Source: Candidatus Martarchaeota archaeon (GTDB lineage: Archaea; Thermoproteota; Thermoprotei_A; Marsarchaeales; Marsarchaeaceae). From it: 64,000 nt of DNA. Each line of letters opens with the position of its first letter. The stretch's first letter is position 1. A program made the translations under genes and the position numbers. The DNA lies in NCBI GenBank assembly GCA_023487445.1, contig JAMDBQ010000010.1, forward strand, positions 1-64,000. The letters run 5' to 3'. Below are positions 38,294 to 47,801 of the stretch, piece by piece. Under the pieces are notes generated by a model, which saw only the letters and a program-made list of their open reading frames with translations, was not told where the DNA came from and ran no database searches.

Positions 38294-39697
38294 TTGAGTG
38301 GAAGCAGTGAAATGATGCGTTCGCCAAGAGTAATTATATCGGCTCCGGCTAGCGGAGCGGGTAAGACGACTGTGTCACTTGGACTGATGGCGGCGCTTAC
38401 TGCCAGAGGCTATAAGGTTCAGCCCTTCAAGGTTGGTCCGGATTTTATTGATCCTGGTTACCATCAGCTTGCGACGGGTAACCCCTCTAGCAACCTCGAT
38501 CTCCATATGCTCACTGAAGACGCGATCCGAGTGGTCTTTTGCGAGAGAAGTGTGAATAAAGACGTATCGATCATAGAAGGCGTAATGGGAATGTTCGATG
38601 GAATCGATGGCAAAACCAGCAAAGGAAGCACCGCCCATTTAGCGTATTTGCTTAGGTCGCCCGTCGTGCTAGTAGTCGATGCTTGGTTTAGTGCAGGAAG
38701 TGTGGCTGCCGAGGTCCTTGGATTTAAAATGTTTGACGTATCAGTGGATTTAGCTGGAGTAATACTGAATCGTGTTTCGGGTCGAACGCACGCACTCATG
38801 TGCAAGAATGCAATAGAAGACTCGGTGCATGTGCCCGTGTTGGGGTGGTTGCCTAAGCTTGACGACATAAGGCTTCCGGAACGGCACTTGGGACTCGTAG
38901 CCTACACTGAGAAATTGGAGAAAGCTCGGAGTAAGATCACTAAAATAGGTAAACTCGTTTCTGACTCGGTCGACTTAGAAAAATTCATGGATATAGCGAA
39001 AAGGGCTCCACCCATCAACCAAGCTCAGTTAACTCATGACTCACAGTCGGGGCGCAAGGAGAATTTGCGCCTCGGAATAGCTGTGGATGAGGCGTTTTCG
39101 TTCTACTATTCGGACAGCCTCCATATACTGTGTAGACTGGGTGCGGAGCTCAGACCCTTCAACACTCTTTACGACAAAGCCCTACCAGAGGTAGAGGGGT
39201 TACTTCTCGGTGGCGGGTTCCCGGAAGTGTATGCGCTAGAACTTGGTCGGAATACCGCAATGAGGTCTGCCATAAGAAAGGTGATAACTGATGGAATGCC
39301 CGTTTTGGCTGAATGCGGTGGTCTGATGTATCTGACACGCAGTATAAAGGGCACTGACGGCTCGGCTAATGCGATGGTTGGTGTATTAGAGGCTGACACC
39401 TTGATGACCAATAAGATGACTTTGGGTTACACTGAGGGAGCTGCGGTTAGATCTAATCTAATATTGAATTCCGGGGAAAGCTATGTTGGTCATGAGTTCC
39501 ACTATTCTACGCTTACGGGGGTTCCGGCCGATGCGAGGCTGACGTATGCCTTCAAGAGAGGTTTCGGAATAGTAAGTGGAATGGATGGCTGGCAGGTCTA
39601 CTCTACTCTGGCTTCGTATTCGCATACCCACTTCTACTCCAATCCGAAAATCGCTCGTAGACTAATTCAAAAATGCTTATCATATTCACGCATCTAG
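38294..39697 (+). CDS. Cobyrinate (or Ni-sirohydrochlorin) a,c-diamide synthase, CobB/CbiA family
   Basis: RVIISAPASGAGKTTVSLGLMAAL; LLGGGFPEVYA...PVLAECGGLMYL. Confidence 0.92.
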   Translation: MSGSSEMMRSPRVIISAPASGAGKTTVSLGLMAALTARGYKVQPFKVGPDFIDPGYHQLATGNPSSNLDLHMLTEDAIRVVFCERSVNKDVSIIEGVMGMFDGIDGKTSKGSTAHLAYLLRSPVVLVVDAWFSAGSVAAEVLGFKMFDVSVDLAGVILNRVSGRTHALMCKNAIEDSVHVPVLGWLPKLDDIRLPERHLGLVAYTEKLEKARSKITKIGKLVSDSVDLEKFMDIAKRAPPINQAQLTHDSQSGRKENLRLGIAVDEAFSFYYSDSLHILCRLGAELRPFNTLYDKALPEVEGLLLGGGFPEVYALELGRNTAMRSAIRKVITDGMPVLAECGGLMYLTRSIKGTDGSANAMVGVLEADTLMTNKMTLGYTEGAAVRSNLILNSGESYVGHEFHYSTLTGVPADARLTYAFKRGFGIVSGMDGWQVYSTLASYSHTHFYSNPKIARRLIQKCLSYSRI

Positions 39698-39716
39698 AAT
39701 TTCACGCATCTAGAAT
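39685..39716. repeat. Perfect 16-nt tandem duplication (ttcacgcatctagaat x2) across the cobB/cbiA stop codon
   Basis: Direct reading of the sequence. Confidence 0.95.
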
Positions 39717-40353
39717 TGTGTGTTGACACCCATTCCGTGTAGCTGATCCATGAGTATTAGCAGAACCAAGGTCTTACTCCTGCGTTCAGACATTCTATAG
39801 AGCGTCGACGCAGGGGTTCTAGCCTATGCCCTTGCAAGTGAATCTGCTGAACCCAAGTACCCAGCCACAACCAAACGTCTGAAAACTGATTTGACCAGAG
39901 ACATGTCCAGATCTCTCTGTGTGGCTCTGCCCCGGTGACTGAAAACCATGGTAGAAACTAAACGCTAAATGCTGCCTGATCCACGATCTTGAGGTAGCAG
40001 CGCTACGAGGTTTGATGGAGGTTGTGGTTATAATCCGTCGAACACAGAACTTTGCGTCCGGGGGTTAGGTTACAGCACGGAGGTCGTTCTACGAGAGCCC
40101 AGTTCGGGCTATGAATCTGAACTAGCAGATTAGGAGGGCATAAGCTTATCCGATATCCTATTTACTTCCCCAAAATGGGACAACACGGTCGTTTCTAGCT
40201 AATCAATTACAGCCACCACGATCGTAGCCTTAGTTCAACATGGATGCTCTTCAATACGGTGATGCTACCGGTGTGGGGGGTCAACGTTTCCACTGTTTGC
40301 GTAAGGTGCTACTGGTTGATCTGCGTCGATGAATATTCTATGGTTGTGCAATT

Positions 40354-40761
40354 CTATATTGCACCACCTGTCTTCTGTGTAGCGTAGAGCTCCACCCTTA
40401 GGTTTGAGGGATCGTAGAATGACGGGTTTTCTTCGTTCTCCTCATAGTTCAAGCCTAGGCGTTCAAGGCTCGAATGAACGGCTTCAAGCTTCCGTGGCGT
40501 CACGAGTAGTGCTATATGTGGTTCGTCCTCCGAATATTCTGGTTGCTTCGTGCTTATGAAGGTTATGTAGGAACCGTCATTTAAGGCATGTTCGAGGAGC
40601 ACCCCCTGTGGGGCATCCGCAGGGGTGTCGGACCACCCATTAATCGTCCTAAAGAGTTTTGCGCTGGGTATCCAGCCAAAAACCGCCTTGTAAAACTCCT
40701 CCACTAGCTGTGGGTCGCCCATAGGTAAGTCAACATGGTGTATCCGTAGGGGCATAAGCAC
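40354..40761 (-). CDS. VOC-family (glyoxalase-like) protein
   Basis: RIHHVDLPMGDPQLVEEFYKAVFGW; LRVELYATQ. Confidence 0.85.
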   Translation of the reverse strand: MLMPLRIHHVDLPMGDPQLVEEFYKAVFGWIPSAKLFRTINGWSDTPADAPQGVLLEHALNDGSYITFISTKQPEYSEDEPHIALLVTPRKLEAVHSSLERLGLNYEENEENPSFYDPSNLRVELYATQKTGGAI

Positions 40762-41075
40762 AGCTCAATTAAGGGGGATAATTTAAATTGCGTCCGAGGC
40801 GTGCTTCCATATAGAACTCGGTTTGCTCACTCCCGCTCGTCTTACAATGTGAATTGACGTGTAAGAGTGGCTTATTAGGCAGGTGCCTTAAGAGTTTCCC
40901 GCTGCGGCTCACTGGCGAAGCGGTTTATGGTTCATTGTAACCATTTCACACGGTCAGGTGCGAATGCCGCATTAGGTGGTTGGGGGTCTTGCTGGAAATG
41001 GGTGGCCCACATGTTGTCTAATTAGTCGGGGCACGGGGCGTATAGGCCAAATCTATACGGGTTCGAGGCGCAATA

Positions 41076-41150
41076 TGGGTCAGGCCGGATTCGAACCGGC
41101 GACCTCCACCGTGTAAGGGTGGCATCCTAACCGGGCTAGACTACTGACCC
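41076..41150 (-). tRNA. tRNA-Val(TAC)
   Basis: GGGTCAG...CCACC-CTTACAC-GGTGG...GGTTCGAATCC...CTGACCCA; anticodon TAC. Confidence 0.93.
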
Positions 41151-41163
41151 AGGTCAAACTGGT

Positions 41164-41454
41164 CTATTTGTATCTAAATCTTTTTAGATATCCGCAGCGA
41201 GAACACTTCCATACACATAGGCCACTCTTTAGTCTGACTTCTACACTGACACCTGGGTACGTTATATATCCACACCTTTTGCACTTAAGCATTCTGAGAC
41301 CTTTTGGAACCTTTTGGTTTGAGTGAACAGCAAGGTTCCACGCCGTATCGAAGGCTGATTCCGCTAAGGCTCTGTTGCTGCTTATGTTTTCGGTCACCAG
41401 TCGCATCAGCCTGTCTAGTTCGAAGCCGATCAGCGTACTTTGGCGATTCTTCAT
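41164..41454 (-). CDS. rnp4: RNase P protein component 4 (Rpp21/Rpr2)
   Basis: C-K-R-C...C-S-R-C zinc ribbon, LKSGLCVWKCSRCGYLKRFRYK. Confidence 0.85.
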   Translation of the reverse strand: MKNRQSTLIGFELDRLMRLVTENISSNRALAESAFDTAWNLAVHSNQKVPKGLRMLKCKRCGYITYPGVSVEVRLKSGLCVWKCSRCGYLKRFRYK

Positions 41455-42746
41455 CTTACCATCTCACCCATTAGGTGGTCAGGAGTGCACCCGGATATAG
41501 TTACCAGTAGCCTCTTTCCCAAAAGCCTCCTAGAATAGGGGAGATAAACCTTGATGTAGTTGTCTAGTCTGGCTTCTAGCCTTGACTGCCCTATACTTGA
41601 CGTCACTAAGCATTCTCTTTGGGAACCAATTAGCCTAGCATTCCTTTCCATTTGAATGTCTCTGGCTACCTGCGCGGCCAACTTACTCCTCATCTTTTTG
41701 GTTTGTTCAGGGATTTGCACAAGTTTTGCCGCAGGCGTGTGCGGTCTGGGAGTAAACCTGAAGACGTGGACTTTATCGAACACAGCAGACTCTATCAGAC
41801 GAATTGTTTCTTCGAAGGCTTCCTCGTCCTCTGTTGGATAGCCGACCATGATGTCGGTGGCAAGCGTGGTGTCCCTTACAGACTGCTTAATTCGTCCTAG
41901 GACCTTAGCCACCTCGAATGGCTCATAGTTCCTAGCCATGGTTGTGACAACCTTAACACTTCCTGATTGTATGGGGATGTGCAGAAACCGGTACATGTTG
42001 TCTGACTCGAATAAACGCGTCATATCATTAAGAAATTGCAAAGTACCCTTCGGATTCATCATCCCTATTCGTAGCTTGTAGTCTCCCTTAACTCTGTCAA
42101 TTATTCCAGCCACAAGTTGTGGCAGCCTCGTCGATGGGGGTGAAAAATAGTCGGCGTTATCCATTGATGAAAGTTGGATTTCCACTGCGCCGTTTTTAAC
42201 TGCGCGGTCGACTGCGTCTATAATCTGCGCAGCGGGTCGTGACCACATGTAAGGTCTAGCGAGCTTAGTTATGCAAAACTTGCAATTACTGGTGCATCCC
42301 TGAGCGATCTTAACTGTGTAAACCAATCCATCCGAGTTTGACGGTTCCAAGCGCTGTGAACCGTATATGACCGAGCCTTGTGCGGCAGTTAACGCGTCAA
42401 CTAATTCGGGGTTGTCTCCCCCAATAAGAAGGGTTGACTGCGGTGCCTCGGAAAGAATCTTGCCCGGCCGGGTGTTTGCTAGGCAGCTGGTAACTACAAC
42501 TCTCTTCTTATCACCGATCAGTTGCTGGATATGGGAGATAATTTTATCCTCAGTTTCGTTCCTCACAGAACAACTGAATATTACGACTGTCTGCGCGTCT
42601 CTTGTGTTAGTGATTCGGAATCCTTTATTCTCTACGTGTTGGCGCGCTGAGTCTGCATCGGCCTTATTCATAGAGCACCCGAAAACCTCGAAGGCGACAG
42701 ATGGCGTGCCGGGCCTGTCCTTGGTGCTAGTGGATCTTGACGCCAT
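41451..42746 (-). CDS. tRNA-t6A37 methylthiotransferase (archaeal e-MtaB/MiaB-like)
   Basis: FEVFGCSMNKADADSARQ; IAQGCTSNCKFCITKLARP. Confidence 0.92.
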   Translation of the reverse strand: MASRSTSTKDRPGTPSVAFEVFGCSMNKADADSARQHVENKGFRITNTRDAQTVVIFSCSVRNETEDKIISHIQQLIGDKKRVVVTSCLANTRPGKILSEAPQSTLLIGGDNPELVDALTAAQGSVIYGSQRLEPSNSDGLVYTVKIAQGCTSNCKFCITKLARPYMWSRPAAQIIDAVDRAVKNGAVEIQLSSMDNADYFSPPSTRLPQLVAGIIDRVKGDYKLRIGMMNPKGTLQFLNDMTRLFESDNMYRFLHIPIQSGSVKVVTTMARNYEPFEVAKVLGRIKQSVRDTTLATDIMVGYPTEDEEAFEETIRLIESAVFDKVHVFRFTPRPHTPAAKLVQIPEQTKKMRSKLAAQVARDIQMERNARLIGSQRECLVTSSIGQSRLEARLDNYIKVYLPYSRRLLGKRLLVTISGCTPDHLMGEMVR

Positions 42747-44601
42747 CGGTGATTTCCCTCATTATAGTGAGAAGGGAGACAGCTCCTTCTTTCTCGGCAG
42801 CTAAAAGCATTCCGTATGACACTACCCCCGCAAACTTCGCGGGCTTAAGGTTTGTCAACACGACAATGGACTTTCCAACAAGCTCTTCAGGGGCATACTG
42901 ATCGCCGATGCTTGAAACTATGGTTCGATGCTCCTCACCAATTCGAATTCTTATTCTTAAGAGCTTTCTTGTGCCACCTATTCTTTCAACGGATTTTACG
43001 TGGGCTACCCTAAGGTCAAACCTGGAAAACTCATCAATGGTTACCTCAGGTGGTGGATTCAACTCCTTGTTAAGCGTATCAACTAACGACTTTACGTTTG
43101 TCTTTGGTGTGTGAATATAGTTTCCAGGAGTCTGTTGTTTCCATTCTATTTTAAGATCTAAGGGGGACAACCACCCTGATCCAGACTCGATCTTTATGGC
43201 TTTATCATATTGTTCAGAAAGATACGGAAGTATTGGCTGGGCTGAGATGAGTAGGCTTGCAGCCACCCTCGTGGACAAATGTGTAATTTTAGCCGCCCGG
43301 GCTGGATCGCTCCTCATTACCGTCCACGGTGCACTAGTTATAAAGTAATCCATCAGTCGCTGCGCCAGGCCGACTAGGTTAGCTAACATCGCTGAAAATT
43401 CGGCAGAAAGGCCTTTTTCCCTTGAGGAAGTGAGGAGAGTCGTTGCTTCATTTACTAACCTGGTATCCGGTCCCTCGGTTAGAGATTCGACGGAAATCGC
43501 AGGGAGCCCCGCGGGGAATTTTGATTGCGCAAACTGAAGCACACGTGCAATAGGTGCTCCTATCTTCTCTTGTATATCAAGCGCTGCTTCAAGATGCTCA
43601 ATGGTTTCGCTGTGTGGGGCGATAAGCGAGGCAACCATAATGTGGTCAGGGCTTAGATGGCTACATAGATTTGTCAGTTTTGCATCTATTAGTGGCCTAG
43701 GTGGCAATGATTTAGCCGCTTGGAAGACGCGAATGCGGCCATAGAATCCGGCTGTTTCTAGAATAGCTGGTAAGATGCCGTAAGCTAGATTTGTTGGTGT
43801 TCGATGAGCGTGGTAAACAAATTCGTCTATGTTATGATCTGAGGCAAGGGTATAGGAAGTGTAGGCTGAAAGGAGGTAGCCAAAGTACTCGTTTGAATGG
43901 AATGTGTTACCGGAGTCGCGGAAGCCTATTGGTAATAGGGATTCTGCCATATCGCCGGCGGTTAACGATTCATGGTAGTTGACTACAGGTGTGGTGGTGG
44001 GTTTAGCACTCTGAAGGTTGTTAGTTACCATGACTATTCTCACGGGGTGGCGGGTGGTAGTGCCCCCACATATGTTACAGTAAACATACGGGGAATTCGA
44101 AGATACCGGTGTTCCGCATCTGGTGCATCTGGTATTGTAATCGAGGACTAAGCGTTCTCCACAGCTCCCGCAGGCCACGCTCCCCAGTTCCTTTAGGATA
44201 AATGTCTTGTCGGAGTCGCAATAGGGAATGGTTGAAGCCTGTTCAGAGACTAATCCCTTTGAGGCAAGGCTGGCTAGAACGTTACCCATGTCTTTTTCTC
44301 GCTCAGCGTAATCCTGCTCCAGAACCACTGCAGAGCCTAACATAAGTAGCTCCAACGCGCGTTGTATACTGGCTGTAACCTCCCCGCAGATTTCATCAAT
44401 ACTAATGCCTGACTTGATAGCTTCTAAGCGTATCAGCGAACTCTCTGGTAGACAGCTGGCTACGAAATGTGGGTGTGTGTCCCTGTGTGTTTGAAAGAAC
44501 CTAGAGTGGACTGCGGCAGGAATAAGTGCTTCACACGCATCCCCGAAGGTAAGCGCCCCCGCCTTCCTCACTGGCTCAGGAAAGATTAGTGATGACCCCA
44601 T
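42727..44601 (-). CDS. Methionyl-tRNA synthetase-like protein with degenerate catalytic motifs and C-terminal EMAPII/Trbp111 tRNA-binding domain
   Basis: Zn knuckles CGSC/CTRC/CNIC, MetRS-like spacing, C-terminal DEFSRFDLRVAHVKSVERI...VVLTNLKPAKFAGVVSYGMLLAA; HIGH, DEHG and KMSKS not found. Confidence 0.75.
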   Translation of the reverse strand: MGSSLIFPEPVRKAGALTFGDACEALIPAAVHSRFFQTHRDTHPHFVASCLPESSLIRLEAIKSGISIDEICGEVTASIQRALELLMLGSAVVLEQDYAEREKDMGNVLASLASKGLVSEQASTIPYCDSDKTFILKELGSVACGSCGERLVLDYNTRCTRCGTPVSSNSPYVYCNICGGTTTRHPVRIVMVTNNLQSAKPTTTPVVNYHESLTAGDMAESLLPIGFRDSGNTFHSNEYFGYLLSAYTSYTLASDHNIDEFVYHAHRTPTNLAYGILPAILETAGFYGRIRVFQAAKSLPPRPLIDAKLTNLCSHLSPDHIMVASLIAPHSETIEHLEAALDIQEKIGAPIARVLQFAQSKFPAGLPAISVESLTEGPDTRLVNEATTLLTSSREKGLSAEFSAMLANLVGLAQRLMDYFITSAPWTVMRSDPARAAKITHLSTRVAASLLISAQPILPYLSEQYDKAIKIESGSGWLSPLDLKIEWKQQTPGNYIHTPKTNVKSLVDTLNKELNPPPEVTIDEFSRFDLRVAHVKSVERIGGTRKLLRIRIRIGEEHRTIVSSIGDQYAPEELVGKSIVVLTNLKPAKFAGVVSYGMLLAAEKEGAVSLLTIMREITDGVKIH

Positions 44602-44689
44602 TTTGGTGCACTCTAGCAGGCTGACATCGGCTCAAACATGTATTTGAAGGTATTTTAGAAAGGCATAAGCCCATCTTGAGCCATTTTCG

Positions 44690-46012
44690 TTGTTCAAGTT
44701 GGTGCTAATAAGCGGAGCCTACGGTGTCGACCCAGTTAATGGATGGGTTAGGAAGAATTGGTCGATACTTGTGGAAGGGTCTGAAATAGTTGACGCTGGC
44801 GAACGTGGTTTGATGCGGACGAGGTATCCCTCTGAAGAAGAGCATCACGGTAAGAGAACTTTGCTGATGCCTGCCCTAGTAAACTGCCACACTCATCTTC
44901 CTATGGTTCTACTTAGATCCGCGAGCTCTCAGCTCACAATGGAAAGATGGTTTTCCGACGTGGTATATCCCAGAGAAAAAATACTTAGGAGTAATCCTGA
45001 ACTGGTCAAGCTGGGCTCAAAGGTTGCCTTAGCCGAGATGGTTCTGGAGGGTGTAGGTGCAGTGGTTGACATGTACTTTATGGAGGAGCAAGTTGTTCAG
45101 GCTGGGCTGGAAATTGGCGTAAAAGGCGTCTATACTTATGGACTAGCAGATGTCGGAGATGAATCAAAAATGCGTTCTGAACTAAACTCTGCAAAGTCCC
45201 TTTTCGGGATGATTAGACGCCTCGGCAAGAAGTCTGTGAAAACTGCGATCGCTCCCCATGCAATATATACTTGTTCACCGTCGCTTTTGAAGGAAGCGTC
45301 TAGATTGGCTGATGAGTTATCACTTCCTGTCCACATCCATCTAGCTGAGCGCTCGGATGAGCTAAAACTTGTTGAAAAAATGTACAACGTGCGGGCGTCT
45401 TCCTACAGCTCGTATTTAGACTCGGTTGGACTAATGAGAAGTAGTCTGTTGGGGTTTCACGGGACGCAGTTGACGCAGGAAGACATAAGTCGGTTGGGGT
45501 CAGTGGGAGCAGGCGTTGTAGCCAACCCCACTAGCAATTTGAGGCTGGGGAATGGTATCTCTCCTGTGAGTTTGTTTGCCAAGTACGGAGTCCTCCGCGG
45601 TTTTGGCACGGATGGTGCTTGTTCAAATGATGAACAATCAGTGCTGCGAGAATTAAAGATGGCTGCTTTACTATCAACCGTTCAAGGAAGTGCAGGCTTA
45701 ACAGAGTGGGAGATTTTGCGCGCAGCGGTTTCACCCATGACCTTCCTATTCGGTGACAGGGTTGGATTAGAGAGGGGGTGTGTGGCTAACATAGCCTTGT
45801 ACGAAATGGATATAGGATTTAACGCTGAATCAAATATACCTAGGGGCATCATATACTCCCCTAGTGGACTCAGGTGTACCCACACGATGATTGACGGCAG
45901 GTTTCTCGTTAGGGATGGCTCCCTCACCGATATATCCACTGATGAGCTTATGAGTGACTACTCTAAGGCGGTGAGTATCATTGAAAGCAAGGTTGGGAGT
46001 GAACAGCTATGA
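44690..46012 (+). CDS. Amidohydrolase, MTA/SAH deaminase-like
   Basis: MPALVNCHTHLPM; PHAIYTCSP; HIHLAE; GTDGACSND. Confidence 0.87.
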   Translation: MFKLVLISGAYGVDPVNGWVRKNWSILVEGSEIVDAGERGLMRTRYPSEEEHHGKRTLLMPALVNCHTHLPMVLLRSASSQLTMERWFSDVVYPREKILRSNPELVKLGSKVALAEMVLEGVGAVVDMYFMEEQVVQAGLEIGVKGVYTYGLADVGDESKMRSELNSAKSLFGMIRRLGKKSVKTAIAPHAIYTCSPSLLKEASRLADELSLPVHIHLAERSDELKLVEKMYNVRASSYSSYLDSVGLMRSSLLGFHGTQLTQEDISRLGSVGAGVVANPTSNLRLGNGISPVSLFAKYGVLRGFGTDGACSNDEQSVLRELKMAALLSTVQGSAGLTEWEILRAAVSPMTFLFGDRVGLERGCVANIALYEMDIGFNAESNIPRGIIYSPSGLRCTHTMIDGRFLVRDGSLTDISTDELMSDYSKAVSIIESKVGSEQL

Positions 46013-47208
46013 GTAGTGGGATACAGAAGATAGAGTGGGCTTCTGGTTTTATGTCCACTTTGAACACTATTTCGGAAGAAGCGGTTCTAAGGCAGGCGTT
46101 TCAGGGTTTGCGTGTGGGGCTGGTTCTCCATATCGAAGCTAAAACCGCTGTTCTTGCCTCCAGGATACAACAGGCCGGGGCTGAAGTATACGTTGCCGCC
46201 AGTAACCCCCTCACCACCCAAGACGACATAGTGGAGGCTTTGAGGTCAAAAGTGACGGCGGTGTGGGCGAGAAGAGGCGAAGACTCGGACGAATATATTT
46301 CCTCAATAAGGAACGTACTGGCTGCTAAACCTGAATTTATTATCGATGATGGTGCTGACTGTATTGTGGAATCACATAGAATCGGACTAGGCTCTGTACG
46401 AGGAGCTTCTGAAGAAACTACAACAGGAATAAACCGCGTTAAGGCAATGGAGAAGAAAAAGGCATTGAAGTATCCCGTGGTGGCTCTCAACGATGCACTA
46501 ACCAAGCACCTGTTCGACAATAGATATGGGACGGGCCAATCCGCTCTCGACGCGTTTATGAGGACTACCAACTTGCTTGTAGCAGGAAGGGTGGTTTTAG
46601 TCGTCGGGTTTGGCTGGGTGGGGCGTGGAATTGCTGAACGACTGCGGGGTATGGGTGCAAGGGTCCTAGTTTCTGAGGTAGATCCCGTCAGAGCCATCGA
46701 GGCATACATGGAAGGATTTGAGGTTCTATCCACGCTCCGCGGTGTAAAGATTGCAGATGTCGTGCTTACAGCGACGGGCTGCATCAAAGCCATAACAGCA
46801 AGCCACTTCAAAGCGGCGAAGGACGGTGTGATAATGGCCAATGCAGGGCATTTCAATGTTGAGATCGACGTCCAACACCTTGAAGAGAAAGCAGGAGGGA
46901 AGAGGCTTGTAAGACCCAATGTGGTGGAGTATAACTACAACGGAAAACGCCTATACGTGATTTCTGAAGGACGACTCCTAAACATTGCTGCAGCCGATGG
47001 CCATCCTATTGACGTCATGGATATGAGTTTCGCAGGCCAGTTCTGTGCTCTTCAATATTTGATTGAGAAAGGAGATGTGCTGGGTTCTAGACTTGTTTAT
47101 CTACCACGCCGAAAAGATTTGGCCATCGCAAAAGCTTTCCTCAGAGGGCATGGACTGAAAATAGATCGTCTATCTCGGCAACAGAGGGATTACTTAGGTT
47201 CCTTCTAG
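46009..47208 (+). CDS. ahcY: S-adenosylhomocysteine hydrolase
   Basis: NDALTKHLFDNRYGTGQSALDAFMRTTNLLVAGRVVLVVGFGWVGRGIAERLRGMGARV. Confidence 0.95.
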   Translation: MSSGIQKIEWASGFMSTLNTISEEAVLRQAFQGLRVGLVLHIEAKTAVLASRIQQAGAEVYVAASNPLTTQDDIVEALRSKVTAVWARRGEDSDEYISSIRNVLAAKPEFIIDDGADCIVESHRIGLGSVRGASEETTTGINRVKAMEKKKALKYPVVALNDALTKHLFDNRYGTGQSALDAFMRTTNLLVAGRVVLVVGFGWVGRGIAERLRGMGARVLVSEVDPVRAIEAYMEGFEVLSTLRGVKIADVVLTATGCIKAITASHFKAAKDGVIMANAGHFNVEIDVQHLEEKAGGKRLVRPNVVEYNYNGKRLYVISEGRLLNIAAADGHPIDVMDMSFAGQFCALQYLIEKGDVLGSRLVYLPRRKDLAIAKAFLRGHGLKIDRLSRQQRDYLGSF

Positions 47209-47277
47209 ACGATTACTTTCAGTGATTTTTATTTCCACTGGGAACACTTAAATTCGTTATGGTTGATACAATACGCT

Positions 47278-47395
47278 GGTCCGGTCGTATAGCCAGGTCA
47301 AGTATTCGGCCCTTTCGGGCTAAGGTAGCATGAGGCGTCTGTGTGGTTAGATACGGAGACAGGCCGAAACCCGGGTTCAAATCCCGGCCGGACCA
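47278..47395 (+). tRNA. tRNA-Glu(TTC) with 43-nt intron at 37/38 (47318-47360)
   Basis: GGTCCGG/CCGGACC acceptor, CCGGGTTCAAATCCCGG T-arm, CGGCC/GGCCG anticodon stem; BHB: central helix CTTT/GGAG, bulges CGG and ACA. Confidence 0.9.
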
Positions 47396-47483
47396 TCATA
47401 CTCGATCGTTTTATGTGGAGCGCTTCATGCTTGTAGCAAGCCGTCGATATATACACTCCCCGTTTCTAGGTAGAAGAACCTAG

Positions 47484-47801
47484 TCAATCATCAACTGCTA
47501 CTGCACGAATCACAGGTCTCTCAGTTGATGTGAATAACTTCACCTTTGAGCCCACTGGCAAATCCCCGTTTGTAGAAGCAATGACGTATACGTCCCCGAT
47601 TTTCACATATACGAGGCGATGCTTACTGAAACCTGACGGTGGAGCCTCGACTGTGGTTCTGGCAATTACTGTACCAAGGTACGCGCGCTCCAAGATAAAT
47701 TCACGAGAGCCGCACGCCTGACACACTTTCCTCGCGGGAAACTGCTTTCTCTTACATTTGGTACAAACTGTGACCTCGATGCCCTCCAAAGTCGGGTGCA
47801 T
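47484..47801 (-). CDS. DUF35 OB-fold / zinc-ribbon protein (thiolase partner)
   Basis: CTKCKRKQFPARKVCQACGSREFI...GTVIARTTVEAPPSGF. Confidence 0.88.
   Translation of the reverse strand: MHPTLEGIEVTVCTKCKRKQFPARKVCQACGSREFILERAYLGTVIARTTVEAPPSGFSKHRLVYVKIGDVYVIASTNGDLPVGSKVKLFTSTERPVIRAVAVDD

Noticed and set aside
46101-46919. 272-aa minus-strand ORF inside ahcY
   Set aside because: Antisense shadow of a clear SAH hydrolase gene; composition is S/T/P-rich as typical of antisense frames.
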